In this document: positions 1 to 9,900 of the stretch, one piece after another
Numbering within the stretch: position 1 is the first letter of the stretch
How the letters are laid out: each line of letters starts with the position of its first letter
NCBI GenBank assembly: GCA_023146365.1
Contig: JAGLCE010000023.1
Coordinates: 1-53,219 of the forward strand
Reading direction: 5' to 3'
Length of the DNA stretch: 53,219 nt
From: Endozoicomonadaceae bacterium
GTDB lineage: Bacteria; Pseudomonadota; Gammaproteobacteria; Pseudomonadales; Endozoicomonadaceae
Notes under the pieces: generated by a model
The model's input: only the letters and a program-made list of their open reading frames with translations
What the model was told of the DNA's origin: nothing
Database searches by the model: none
Translations under genes and position numbers: made by a program

Positions 1-139
1 CATTGATGCCACACCGATAGAGGCAACAGGTATCAAACCGATTATTTGGCGTTAAATGCCCCAGTGAGTTTCGTAATGGATGACAAAATGAGGAAAGTTT
101 AATGAGCGCAGCTAAAGTTGCTGGTTATGCTGAGGTCTC
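1..139 (+). repeat. Right-end remnant of an IS5-type element (copy A)
   Basis: This stretch resembles the right ends at about 14540-14696 and 37240-37362. All three share a segment around ACCGATTATTTGGCGTTAAA, then a GAGTTTCGT-like stretch, and finish with a terminal repeat ending in TGAGGTCTC. Here that terminus lies at 131-139. The left part of the element is outside the window. No intact reading frame is present. From 140 to about 520 I see nothing recognisable; a 60-codon frame at 293-475 has no family resemblance and no good ribosome binding site. Confidence 0.6.
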
Positions 140-520
140 TTGGTATATAACCCACAAAGAAAGAACTCATGAGCAAGCCCACTTTAATAAATGAATGCCG
201 TTATGAATAGACACGTAGAGCTACTCAACATGTCATGGTAATGCAACGAAGTATTAACGGTATCACATTGAAATAGACCCTAATGACTCAGTATGAGCAT
301 CATCAATTCCAATGACGAAGGTCTTAAAAACACGACAGAGGATGGCTTTTTGACTAGACGCTCACCCTATTATGTGGATGTCATTGACTTTCAGAACATC
401 AGAGCCACCGAGTCCGAACTGACAGATCCAGCTTGGACATCCAATAACTATTTCAGTGATAGCATTGATACCTGAAAAAACGTCTCAACATACGTCAATC
501 ATCAGGAATTATGAGTGAAA

Positions 521-563
521 ACTCTCATGTTGATGAACGATCAACAGCTCGATCATCCGAGCT
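521..563 (-). terminator. Hairpin cluster downstream of rph, possible terminator
   Basis: Two short perfect inverted repeats lie back to back just beyond the rph stop codon: GTTGAT/ATCAAC with a 5-nt loop (529-545) and AGCTC/GAGCT with an 8-nt loop (546-563). A third weak one (ATGAG/CTCAT) lies further on. There is no clear T-run on the minus strand, so termination is an inference from position. Confidence 0.3.
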
Positions 564-598
564 CTTGACCGTTTGCCACTCATGCAATCACGATGCAA

Positions 599-1318
599 TC
601 ACGGCGCCTCAAGTACCTGACGCTGAATAATCAAAATATCATCGATACCTTTCTTTGCCAGTTGCATCATCGCGTCCATATCCGCCTGCTCGAATGGCTC
701 GCCTTCAGCCGTTCCCTGAATTTCGACAAAACCACCCTGCTCTGTCATGACCACATTCATGTCGGTTTCAGCATTGGAGTCTTCCGGGTAATCCAGATCC
801 AACACTGGATTACCGTTGTACATGCCGACCGAGACTGAGGCACTCAACTGTTTAAAAGGGTCATTACGAATCAGCTTGTTTCGCTGCATATGACGGATAC
901 AGTCCACCAGTGCCACACAACCACCGGTAATTGATGCCGTCCGAGTGCCGCCATCAGCCTGAATCACATCACAATCAATGGTAATGGTATGGTCGCCCAA
1001 CTTATTCAGATCAACGGAAGATCGCAAAGAACGAGCGATCAGGCGCTGTATTTCCAACGTTCGACCACACTGACGACCACGAGCAGCCTCGCGTCCTGTT
1101 CGATCGCCAGTCGCTCGTGGCAACATACCATATTCTGCTGTTACCCAACCCTGCCCCATACCCTTCAGCCAGCGAGGCACATTACGCTCAAGGCTGGCGG
1201 TACAGATCACCTTGGTGTCACCAAACTCCACCAGTACGGAACCCTCCGCATGCTTGATATATTTACGAGTAATCCGGATATCGCGTAACTGATCCGCAGC
1301 TCTTCCACTTGGACGCAT
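599..1318 (-). CDS. rph: Ribonuclease PH
   Basis: This is a phosphorolytic 3'-5' exoribonuclease. It trims the 3' end of tRNA precursors with inorganic phosphate and releases nucleoside diphosphates. The 239-residue product has the family's usual length and begins MRPSGR, the standard start. Typical blocks are visible: the N-terminal GDTKV and CTASLE segments, the RATGDRTGRE basic patch that binds phosphate/RNA, the RSLRSSVDL stretch, DCDVIQADGGTRTAS, and the conserved C-terminal EIQGTAEGEPF. It acts in the cytoplasm as a hexameric ring. It stands alone here: a hairpin cluster lies downstream and a decayed IS5 fragment about 450 bp upstream. Nothing is missing, so it should be active. Confidence 0.97.
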   Translation of the reverse strand: MRPSGRAADQLRDIRITRKYIKHAEGSVLVEFGDTKVICTASLERNVPRWLKGMGQGWVTAEYGMLPRATGDRTGREAARGRQCGRTLEIQRLIARSLRSSVDLNKLGDHTITIDCDVIQADGGTRTASITGGCVALVDCIRHMQRNKLIRNDPFKQLSASVSVGMYNGNPVLDLDYPEDSNAETDMNVVMTEQGGFVEIQGTAEGEPFEQADMDAMMQLAKKGIDDILIIQRQVLEAP

Positions 1319-1763
1319 AACTTGCCTACCTGTTCAAACAACATATTAAAAATAACAGTGAATGGATTATAACAAACATCCACCATTAAGCGGAATCCAT
1401 TAATATCCAGGCACAATCAGCCTCGTGAGACCATCCGATTGAGAATTAGCCGTTAGCGGATTCAGCTCGCGAATGAAACAGATAAATTCACTCATGGCTG
1501 ACCGAAACAGAACAAAAAGATTTGAGACATAGACTGACCTGTTTTGGACTCCAGCTCAGATTAGCGACTTAACAACACATTAAATGCGTTACTAGCATGC
1601 TTCTTAGGGCTAGATTGACGGTGCTCATTGACCTATCACTACACCTGCATACTACCAGCTATAATAGCTAAAAAATATCGATAACTTTAAAAAGTAAGTT
1701 CCAATATGAGCGTGTTCAACAGCCCTCGTTAATCTGGTCAGCTCATACACTCACGAACCGTTA

Positions 1764-1960
1764 GCAAGAAATTGGTTATTTCGTCGTCTTTTTGATCTAA
1801 GCATCAGTGAATCACTGCTTGACCACTCAACATTCTGGCGTTTCAGGCATCTATTGAGAAAAATCGGTTATTAACAACACATTTTGAAGAAATCAATGTA
1901 CAACTGCCAAACACAGGACGATTAGTTGAATCAGACAAAAATAAAGATCTTTCGTTTAGC
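1764..1960 (+). pseudogene. IS5-family transposase, N-terminal fragment with frameshift
   Basis: Reading from 1764 gives RRLFDLSISESLLDHSTFWR and then FRHLLRKIG. This is the conserved N-terminal DUF772-type block of IS5-family transposases (consensus close to D-H-S-T-F-x-R-F-R). The frame ends at a TAA just after KIG, but the family sequence continues one frame over as LLTTHFEEINVQLPNTGRL. That shows a small indel near 1860. No DDE catalytic core follows, so it cannot be active. The rest of 1319-2093 shows nothing else I can name. Confidence 0.65.
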
Positions 1961-2093
1961 TTTGTGAAATTACTATTTTTGAGGTCATGCAAAGCCCTCT
2001 ATCGATATTATCAGAGCAAGACAAGGATAATAGAAACCCGCTAAGCAGGCGATACCCGACAAATATCAATGGCTATCTATCCTCCAGCATGGT

Positions 2094-2306
2094 TCATTGC
2101 AGTGGCTTTTCGACATTACGATTCATCTTGGCGACCGACGCAGCCTCCCGACTAAAACGAGCCTGTAGCTGACGCTTATTCTGTTGTAATTTGTAACACT
2201 CAACAGCCTTGCGCAACAGCTCGCTCTTATTAACCCCTTCTTCTTTAGCTAGTGCATTGACCTGATCAATAAATTTTTGACTAGCGTTCAGTGTTATTAC
2301 TGCCAT
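2094..2306 (-). CDS. Ribbon-helix-helix DNA-binding protein, antitoxin-like
   Basis: A 70-residue protein. The start MAVITLNASQKFIDQVNALA followed by a helix-turn-helix of the type VNKSELLRKAVECYK fits the ribbon-helix-helix (CopG/MetJ) fold: a short beta strand, then two helices. The C-terminal third is basic and probably disordered. Such proteins usually repress their own operon and often act as antitoxins with a toxin gene directly downstream. Here the downstream side (below 2094) holds only IS5 debris, and I find no toxin-like frame, so it is an orphan or its partner has been lost. The upstream gap is shared with the divergent gene at 2576. Confidence 0.6.
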   Translation of the reverse strand: MAVITLNASQKFIDQVNALAKEEGVNKSELLRKAVECYKLQQNKRQLQARFSREAASVAKMNRNVEKPLQ

Positions 2307-2575
2307 TTTATTTTACTCCGAAAAATACATCCAAGTCTTATTTATATCACGGTACGCCTAAAAAATGAATAACATTGCTGTTAGTATAGCTAACGTCGAC
2401 ATTGGTATAATCATAAAACATACAATTATGGCAGTGTTTTTTAAACGAGTCGGCACTATCTGGTATTTTAATTGTCTAATTACATAATTGCGGTGATTAA
2501 GATATTTTTATTATTTATCTACATCAACATTGCATGAAGGATTTCATTTAACAAAAACAACATAGGATATGAACC

Positions 2576-3337
2576 ATGAAAAATAGAATCGCATCTATTG
2601 TAGTTATTATAGCATTAGTATTTTGATCCATTAGCTTCGGCATGGAGAACATCGAAGAATACGACCCTTTAGGTCGAAAGGTCGATATCTGGGGACTTCA
2701 GCAGCACCCATTGATGCCGGAAAACCTCGGAAAAGAAGACCGGAGGCACTCTATAAATGCTAATAATCCGCTTAATCAATTTCAAAACTTTACGCTTAAA
2801 ACACGGGTGCTAATTGGCACGAAAATTCTATTAGGTGAAGCACTTTTTATAGATGAAAGAGTGGGCAAATCTCGTTATCGCATTAGCTTTTCAGGTAACA
2901 TGATTAATGGAAGTGTTTTTCTTCTTATGGCAGCAAATGAAGCTTTTTCTGCCGATTACTCAAACAATAAACTTAATGGGCAAGTTAGATACGAGATAGG
3001 GGAGAAATATGTTGTCGAAGGTAATTTTATTAATGGAGTGCCTTCAGGTTCAGTCTCTGTTAAGACGATTCATAATTTTCAATGGGGCGAGGTGATTGAC
3101 GAAGCAATGGAAACCAAAGTTAATAAAAATGAGTTTATAGAAAAAGCCACTACTATTTTGGCTACTTATGGGAAAAACTTACCTGTCGTTGCTACTCAAA
3201 AAATCAAAAAACAGATGGCCGACTCCGGTTACGATGTACAAAGAGATACGGATCTAGATTATCTTACCGAATTATACGATGAGTTTGCCTTAAAATACGA
3301 TGAGTTTTCCTTAAATACGACTGCGGACGATTACTAA
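2576..3337 (+). CDS. MORN-repeat-like protein; signal peptide interrupted by in-frame TGA
   Basis: From ATG 2576, preceded by an AGGAT ribosome site, the frame encodes a classical export signal: MKNRIAS, then a run of Ile/Val/Ala/Leu. TGA at 2624-2626 interrupts it, and the same frame continues through SISFG into MENIEEYDP (ATG 2642) and on for 231 residues. ATG 2642 has no clear ribosome site. The body holds three spaced copies of a MORN-like pattern (aromatic, x, G/D, x, F/N, x, N-G), for example YVVEGNFINGVPSGSV near residues 120-135 counted from 2642. MORN repeats form beta-hairpin arrays that bind lipids or proteins. The tail has a duplicated YDEF unit. Either this is a pseudogene with a nonsense mutation, or TGA is read through, or a leaderless protein starts at 2642. 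The function is unknown. Confidence 0.5.
3275..3316 (+). repeat. 21-bp tandem duplication in coding sequence
   Basis: Two adjacent 21-bp units, 3275-3295 and 3296-3316, begin TACGATGAGTTT and differ at two bases. They encode YDEFALK and YDEFSLN at the C-terminal end of the MORN-like protein. The low divergence points to a recent duplication. Confidence 0.8.
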
Positions 3338-3704
3338 TACCTGAATCCGTGACTTCATTGATGGTTTCTACGCCTGTAGTATTAAAGGTCTGCAAAGGTG
3401 AAGCTAGTTATCTAGATAATTCACCACTGAGTGAGTTTTTTAAATGATAGTTTCTCATGCTATAACCCTTGCGGTATGGAAGTCTCCGCCATTTTTGATG
3501 CATTTAAAGTCACAAATTCAGGTAATACTAACCGCTTGTCGGGCTTAAAACCTTCAAATAAATGAGTCGGAGATTGATCTCGGAGTTGCTTCGCTTAAGT
3601 TAACCTATCACCCTGATCAAAATCACCATTCAGCTTCGATAGCTACCAGCTCAGCACTGGTTTACAATTTTCGGTACTAAAGCACCACAACTCCGGACAC
3701 CGTT

Positions 3705-4478
3705 ATGCTGATGGTTATCTCTCCTGCAAAAACACTCGATTACGAAACGCCACCTGTAACAGAGGAGTTCACCACACCGATCTTTCTGACAGAGTCTAAA
3801 GAACTGATTAAACAGCTACGCACACTGAATCCGTCAGATATCGCCAGCCTCATGGGTATCAGCGACAAACTGGCTGAGCTAAACGCCGCACGATTTAAAG
3901 CTTGGCAGACACCCTTCACCCCTGACAATGCCAAACAGGCCATCCTAGCATTCAAGGGGGATGTCTATAGCGGGTTGGATACAGAGAGTCTCTCGGCCGA
4001 GGATTTCGCGTTTGCTCAATCCCATCTTCGCATTCTTTCTGGACTTTATGGCCTACTCCGTCCGCTTGACCTGATACAGGCTTATCGCCTAGAGATGGGG
4101 ACTCGTTTCGTTAACAGCCGAGGCAAGGATCTTTACGCATTCTGGTGTAATCGTATTACCGAAAAACTCAATGAGGCGTTGCAGCATCAGACAGACAACG
4201 TGTTGGTTAATCTTGCATCTAATGAATACTTCAAATCAGTCAAACCAGCAAAATTTGAGGGTGAAATTTTCACTCCTGTTTTCAAAGACTTTAAAAATGG
4301 TCAGTACAAGATTATCAGCTTCTACGCCAAGAAAGCCCGAGGGTTAATGGTGCGATATATTATCGAAAATCGTATTAATCAAGTAGAAAACCTGAAAGGG
4401 TTTGATTATAAAGGCTACGCCTTTAATGCTGATATGAGCGACAGGAATAAGTGGGTATTTATCCGTAATGATGTATGA
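3705..4478 (+). CDS. yaaA: Peroxide stress protein YaaA
   Basis: A 257-residue member of the YaaA/DUF328 (UPF0246) family. In E. coli this protein limits intracellular free iron during hydrogen peroxide stress and thereby reduces DNA and protein damage; its fold binds DNA. The sequence starts MLMVISPAKTLDYETP, the family hallmark. It has the conserved SGLYGLLRPLDLIQAYRLEM block near residue 125 and the NLASNEYFK and FYAKKARG motifs in the C-terminal half. Length is normal. The start at 3705 matches the family N-terminus. The 360 bp upstream (3338-3704) hold no gene I can identify and presumably contain the promoter. Confidence 0.95.
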   Translation: MLMVISPAKTLDYETPPVTEEFTTPIFLTESKELIKQLRTLNPSDIASLMGISDKLAELNAARFKAWQTPFTPDNAKQAILAFKGDVYSGLDTESLSAEDFAFAQSHLRILSGLYGLLRPLDLIQAYRLEMGTRFVNSRGKDLYAFWCNRITEKLNEALQHQTDNVLVNLASNEYFKSVKPAKFEGEIFTPVFKDFKNGQYKIISFYAKKARGLMVRYIIENRINQVENLKGFDYKGYAFNADMSDRNKWVFIRNDV

Positions 4479-4758
4479 GTGACGCCTTCCTCATGATGGC
4501 TGATCAAGAGTCGTCACCGATTGGCATGACGGTGGATACTTCTGCGGATGCCTGACTCTTTTCTCTCTCGGTGACTCGATTTTTGAACGCCTACAACCTC
4601 TTTCGAGGTGCGCTATAAAACAGCCACCTGAGCGTCAAATTCGCGATCCAAAATTAAATTAAATTTGCAATTTCCTGATCCTGTTCGATACTTCCTGCTT
4701 CTTGGCTTTCAGGATAAGGCCTTTTTAACCTAACACCACCCATCAATCAGGATATCGG

Positions 4759-6285
4759 ATGTCACTTGCAGTTGTTCATACCCGTGGTCGCCACGGTATT
4801 GATGCGCCATCAGTTACCGTGGAAGTCCACCTCTCCAATGGCTTACCCAGCCTGAATATTGTAGGCCTCTTGGAAACAGCTGTGCGGGAGAGCAAAGATA
4901 GGGTGCGTAGCGCTATCATGAATGCCGGTTTTGAATATCCCATCCGGCGGATAACCATCAACCTGGCGCCAGCAGATCTGCCCAAAGAGGGAGGACGATT
5001 TGATCTGCCGATTGCACTGGGGATTCTTGCGGCCTCCGGACAGATACCCTCCGATAGCCTAGAACAGTATGAATGCTTGGGAGAGCTGGCGCTATCCGGA
5101 GAGGTTCGTTTTGTCAGTGCCGTATTGCCCGCAGTGATTGCATCCCATAAAGCGGGCAGAAAATTGATTGTCCCGCAGAGCAATGCCAACGAAGCGTTAC
5201 TGTATCGAGAGGCCGAGGTGTTTACCGCTGACTCCCTGCTGGCTGTGACCGGTCACTTTACGGCGACTAAACCACTGCTACCGATCAACATAATGGACGC
5301 TACCACTGAGCAGCATTTACCAACTTATCAGGACTTGACCGAACTGCGAGGGCAACCTCAGGCACGCCGAGCTCTGGAGATCGCGGCTACGGGAGGGCAT
5401 GGATTGCTTCTATTCGGGCCGCCAGGTACTGGAAAGACTCTACTGGCTAGCTGCATGCCCGGTATTCTGCCACCTCTGACGGAACTTGAAGCTGTCGAAG
5501 TCAGTGCCATTTACTCGGTGGCGGGTTATGGCTTCCGCCAATACTCACATCTTCGACCATTCAGGACACCGCACCACTCTGCCTCTGGTGTGGCTCTGGT
5601 TGGAGGTGGCTCCCTCCCTAAACCCGGTGAGATCACACTGGCACATCACGGCGTTTTGTTTTTGGATGAACTGCCTGAATTTGATCGCCGAGTGCTTGAA
5701 ATGCTGCGTCAACCCTTAGAATCGGGCACGATCTGCATTTCTCGGGCAGCGCGTCAAACGATTTTCCCCGCGAGATTTCAGCTATTGGCGGCCATGAATC
5801 CTTGCCCCTGCGGGTATCTTGGCGATAAAACACATGCCTGTTCTTGTCGCCCTGAACAGATTCAACGCTATCGTCGTAAGTTATCGGGACCGTTACTTGA
5901 CCGAATTGACATGCATTTAGAAGTCTCACGATTACCTGCGTCCGAATTATTGGATACCCCGACGGATAGCGAAGAGAGCTCTGCCGTCGTATTGGCTCGC
6001 GTTCAGTCTGCAAGAAGCTGCCAATATGCACGACAGGGCAAGCTTAACAGCCAGCTAGCAACACGAGATCTGGAGAAGCACGCGTCACTGAAAAAGCCGG
6101 AAAAAATGCGATTGATCGACATCATTGAGCGACTGGGGTTATCTGCTAGGGCTGCACACAGAATTATTCGAGTGGCGAGAACCATCGCTGATTTGGCAGG
6201 CACCAGCGCTATCACTATGCAGCACATCGCTGAGGCCATTTCTTTCCGTAAGCTGGATAGAACTATTAGCGATTCATGTCATTAA
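4759..6285 (+). CDS. comM: YifB/ComM family AAA+ ATPase
   Basis: A 508-residue Mg-chelatase-like AAA+ protein. ComM is a hexameric helicase that drives branch migration while incoming single-stranded DNA is integrated during natural transformation. The N-terminal Lon-protease-like (ChlI) domain starts MSLAVVHTRG. A Walker A motif GPPGTGKT lies near residue 224, Walker B HHGVLFLDELPEF near 300, and a cysteine-bearing NPCPCGYLGD segment after it. The C-terminal Mg-chelatase helical domain ends in the family-typical SFRKLDR. Length is standard. It is monocistronic, with gaps on both sides. The gene is widespread, so its presence alone does not show competence. Confidence 0.95.
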   Translation: MSLAVVHTRGRHGIDAPSVTVEVHLSNGLPSLNIVGLLETAVRESKDRVRSAIMNAGFEYPIRRITINLAPADLPKEGGRFDLPIALGILAASGQIPSDSLEQYECLGELALSGEVRFVSAVLPAVIASHKAGRKLIVPQSNANEALLYREAEVFTADSLLAVTGHFTATKPLLPINIMDATTEQHLPTYQDLTELRGQPQARRALEIAATGGHGLLLFGPPGTGKTLLASCMPGILPPLTELEAVEVSAIYSVAGYGFRQYSHLRPFRTPHHSASGVALVGGGSLPKPGEITLAHHGVLFLDELPEFDRRVLEMLRQPLESGTICISRAARQTIFPARFQLLAAMNPCPCGYLGDKTHACSCRPEQIQRYRRKLSGPLLDRIDMHLEVSRLPASELLDTPTDSEESSAVVLARVQSARSCQYARQGKLNSQLATRDLEKHASLKKPEKMRLIDIIERLGLSARAAHRIIRVARTIADLAGTSAITMQHIAEAISFRKLDRTISDSCH

Positions 6286-6424
6286 CCTGCATCCGTGACT
6301 TTTTGATTACTTTCCCATTTCCATCGTTTAAGAACACTGAGTGGGAGGACTCCCGATTCAACTTTTTACTGAGAACTGTTCATAATTTATTCAAACGTGC
6401 ACAAACATTACCGACAGAACGGAT

Positions 6425-6490
6425 TTATGAAGGCTTTTTCCACTCTTCAGAACACCGAACGCCATGACCTTCGGTGAAAGCCTTTATGAT
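6425..6490. other. Nested inverted repeat downstream of comM
   Basis: An inner perfect 7-bp stem, CACCGAA (6453-6459) with TTCGGTG (6470-6476), is followed directly by AAAGCCTT (6477-6484). That segment pairs with AAGGCTTT at 6430-6437. Together they form a two-part hairpin with a 15-nt bulge. It lies 140 bp past the comM stop codon and may be a terminator, an IS end or a small structured RNA. The rest of 6286-6931 holds no supported gene; a 58-codon frame at 6465 matches nothing known to me. Confidence 0.35.
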
Positions 6491-6931
6491 CTTGTTCTAA
6501 AGAGTTGTCTGCCGATCGAGTCAAATGGTCAAGCGCATATTCCGATAACAAACGACGTCGTTTGGCTGTATGACAAACCGGTGAGAGTGAATCTAACTCT
6601 AATAGCGTCATCAGCCTATTCAAAGCGTGGTATCCACTGATTTACCGTATAGGTTCTGCGAGGATTGAGTTTGAGGATGTGATCCAGATTGCTGTAACGT
6701 GCCAGGCCATGTGCTGTCTAGGGTTAAGGCAATTATTTCTGTTTTAAAGTAACGGAGTCAAGTTTTATTTGACGTTATTCATAAAAATATCGAACTAATC
6801 ACAATGATAACCACTCTAATATTATGTCATATTATAAATCACCTTTGAATTTTTCAAATACAAGTGGTTATTTATTCCATGATAATAAAACCGTCTTTTA
6901 CTAGAATAAATTTCCATGTGGAAATTATTGC

Positions 6932-9900
6932 ATGAAAATTCTGAGGTTAAACAGAATGCCACTAGATTGCCCATTAGATCCTTCTCATGACTCTATCCAT
7001 GGCAGTTCTAGTAGTCCACTATTTCAGTGCATTTTCGATAATGAAAAAACCACGTTAATCAATTGGAATAGTTATAAACTCAATCATTGCAATCAGCCAA
7101 TAGACTTATATATTCAGTTTATCAATTCATTATCTAAATGCGGTCGTCAGTGCATCAAACTCACTAATAGAAGCGTGGTGATACAATCTAGAGATGAGAT
7201 GCGTATGGCATGTGCTTTTGTTCTGGCCTCTAATAATCGATGGCATTTCAAATGTGCCCAAGGAAAAGTACATCTCATGACTGGATTGAAAGGGGATGTT
7301 GATGAATCAATGCTCTTGGATATTCAGAAATGGTATAACTCGCAAGCAGATGAGTTAACCTATGAATTTTTACTTCGTGGAAAGCGTTTACCTGAAACAT
7401 TCACGGAGCATATTATAAAGCCTTACTTAAAAACGATCGGTATACCGAACAACGATAGTCCAATACCAAACCATTTATGTAATGAGAAACGTCAGCATTT
7501 TTTCTCGTCACCAATAACAAAAAAGAGTTTCACGGAAAGCTCAGATGAGCAATACATGCCTTCTGAGCCGATATTGTCACATTCGGACCCACTCGCTAAT
7601 AATACCACCATACATGCTGACACAGCGTGGCTAGATGATGAGAGCCACGAGCTTGATGATCGCATCGACAATGCGCTTACTGAGTTCAACATTAAGGAAA
7701 CTTCGAGAAAACCTATTGAAAATTCGATTACCGCTAAACGACTAATGGCGGTAAAACACGCATTACTGAACAGGAATCAGTCTGACGATAAACATGAATC
7801 TCCAGTCAGCACCGCCAATGCTGTCGCATCAAGCGATACATCATTAACGGTAGAAACTCAAACTGACAGCCGTTCGCTGCCACCGACTATTGCTGATAGT
7901 CACGTTCTCCCTCAACAGGCAGCCTGTGCTACCTTGGAACAGGTGAGTACAGAAGCCTTTCTGAATGATGCCGATCGACAGTATATGTTTCAAAAAGCAC
8001 TAAAAACACGTCATAACTTGCTTAAAAAATCCCGCCAGTTTCTAGATGTCGTTACACAATGGGTATGCAGAAATAAACGTTGTATTATATTTCAGCTAAC
8101 TGAATTGGGTGCTGGATTAGCGGTGAATATAATTTTAGCATCGCTGATATCGTTATCGATAGGTAGCACGATTATTATCAGTTCCTTCTTTATATTGACA
8201 CTCGCTTCCGCGATTATATTTTGGTTTACTGTTGATAATATTATCTATTTTGTGAAAACTAAGTGGCATCATCATCGGTCAGAAAAACTGCGTAAGCAGA
8301 TAAGAAAACTTGAAGAAAACATAGATATTTATTGTGAAAAGATAAAAACGATACGTACGCAATTACAAAGTAAAACGATAAAACCTGATATGGCACAAAA
8401 GCTTGAAGTCGTATTAACAGAAAATCTAGCGCTTCTTCAGCAATCTGAAATAACACTTAAGCAGCATAAACATAAGCTTCTTAAAAGTTTAATGTTTCTA
8501 TCTGGAGAAGTAAATATTACTGATGCCTTAATAAAAGAAAGACGTGAGTTTGATGCTATCGCCAAAAAGATTAGCAAACTGAAACATGCTGCCAGCGACT
8601 CCTTTGAGGATGCGGTGCTCTACGAAACAGCTATGGCTGAATTAAAATATCAGCAAACATGCTTAAAGGATGCAATGAAACCCGTGACTGAATCCATTAT
8701 TTTGGCATTGGAAGTTTATACTCAAGACAAAGCGAGTATTGAAAAAGATATAAGTACCTTACTGGAGAGTGGTACGGGGAAACTGAACCTTTTCGAAGAC
8801 ATGAATAACGAGGAACTTGGCCAAATTTTTTCCACGATTATCGATAAGAAAGGAAAAAAATCCTCCCATTTAACGCTCCATAAAATACGATCTTTTCTCT
8901 GCAAGCCTAGCCTCATCGAAACAATGATCACTCACGATGTTAAGAAGTCTATGTACAATAAACACAAATTGCTTGGCCTTCAGTGTGAAATAGCTAGTCA
9001 GATAGGCCCAGAAAATTACACGGAGACTGAAATTGAAGATAACTTAGTTTACTGGAATCCTAATATGTATGTTGCGAATTTAATGTCAAGGGCTCAGGCA
9101 GGCATCCAGACCAAGCAGGTGCTTGATGAACAGGTAAAAAAACTAGAAACCCAAGCAGTGAAGCAAGTGATAAAGGGAGTTTCGAAATCCATCGTCGCTT
9201 ATGTGGTTTTTCAGCTGCAGCGTATACCCTATCAGTTGTATCAGGCAGGTACAATAATGGCACTGCTTTCGGGTATCAGACCCAGCGCCAAGAAACTCTT
9301 TGGCGCTGCTCTTTCTGGCTCTTCGACTGCGGGTATTTTCGGGATTGTTACTTGGGCCTGTGTATCACGCGTATCACGTATATTCAACACTTGGAATAAT
9401 CAGGTAAACCAGGCAATTACGGCAGTGCGCGAGAATCACATGACAAATTATTCTGACCCTTATCCATTGAAAAATATTCCAGACTGGATGGCACTTAAGG
9501 AGAGTAGTACGCGTGATCATCAAGGTCATTCGATAGTCCGAACGCGAGAACAAATGGGATATTTCAATACTGGGGTTCTTGATGATAATTTGGCGCAAAG
9601 TTTGACAGAAAACGAGTGGCGTTCGCTCAGGCGCCAAGCAAAGTATGCCTTCGGTGATGCAACAGCCTTAATCAATGAATTTCAGGAGGTGAAGTCAAAA
9701 TTATCCACTCTGACCAACCAACTAAGCCAAGAGCACTTGGCAGCCAAGAATGAAGGTCGTCAAATGGTGCATAATAACGCATCCCGTGAAGAGGTGGCTC
9801 GCTTGTTATTATCTTACAACCTGCTGGTTCAGCGTATCCAGCAAACGATCAAGACTATACAGCAGGCCAATTATGAGTGTGTGCGTCATGTTAACCGAAT

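Noticed and set aside
293..475. 60-codon plus-strand frame
   Set aside because: No ribosome site, no similarity, next to IS debris; likely chance.
1987..2172. 61-codon plus-strand frame overlapping the ribbon-helix-helix gene
   Set aside because: Composition is not protein-like and it runs antisense to a convincing gene.
6276..6467. 63-codon frame overlapping the comM stop codon
   Set aside because: No ribosome site and a structured non-coding element covers its end.
6465..6640. 58-codon frame starting MTFGESLYD
   Set aside because: Protein-like in part, but its start lies inside an inverted repeat and no family is recognised.
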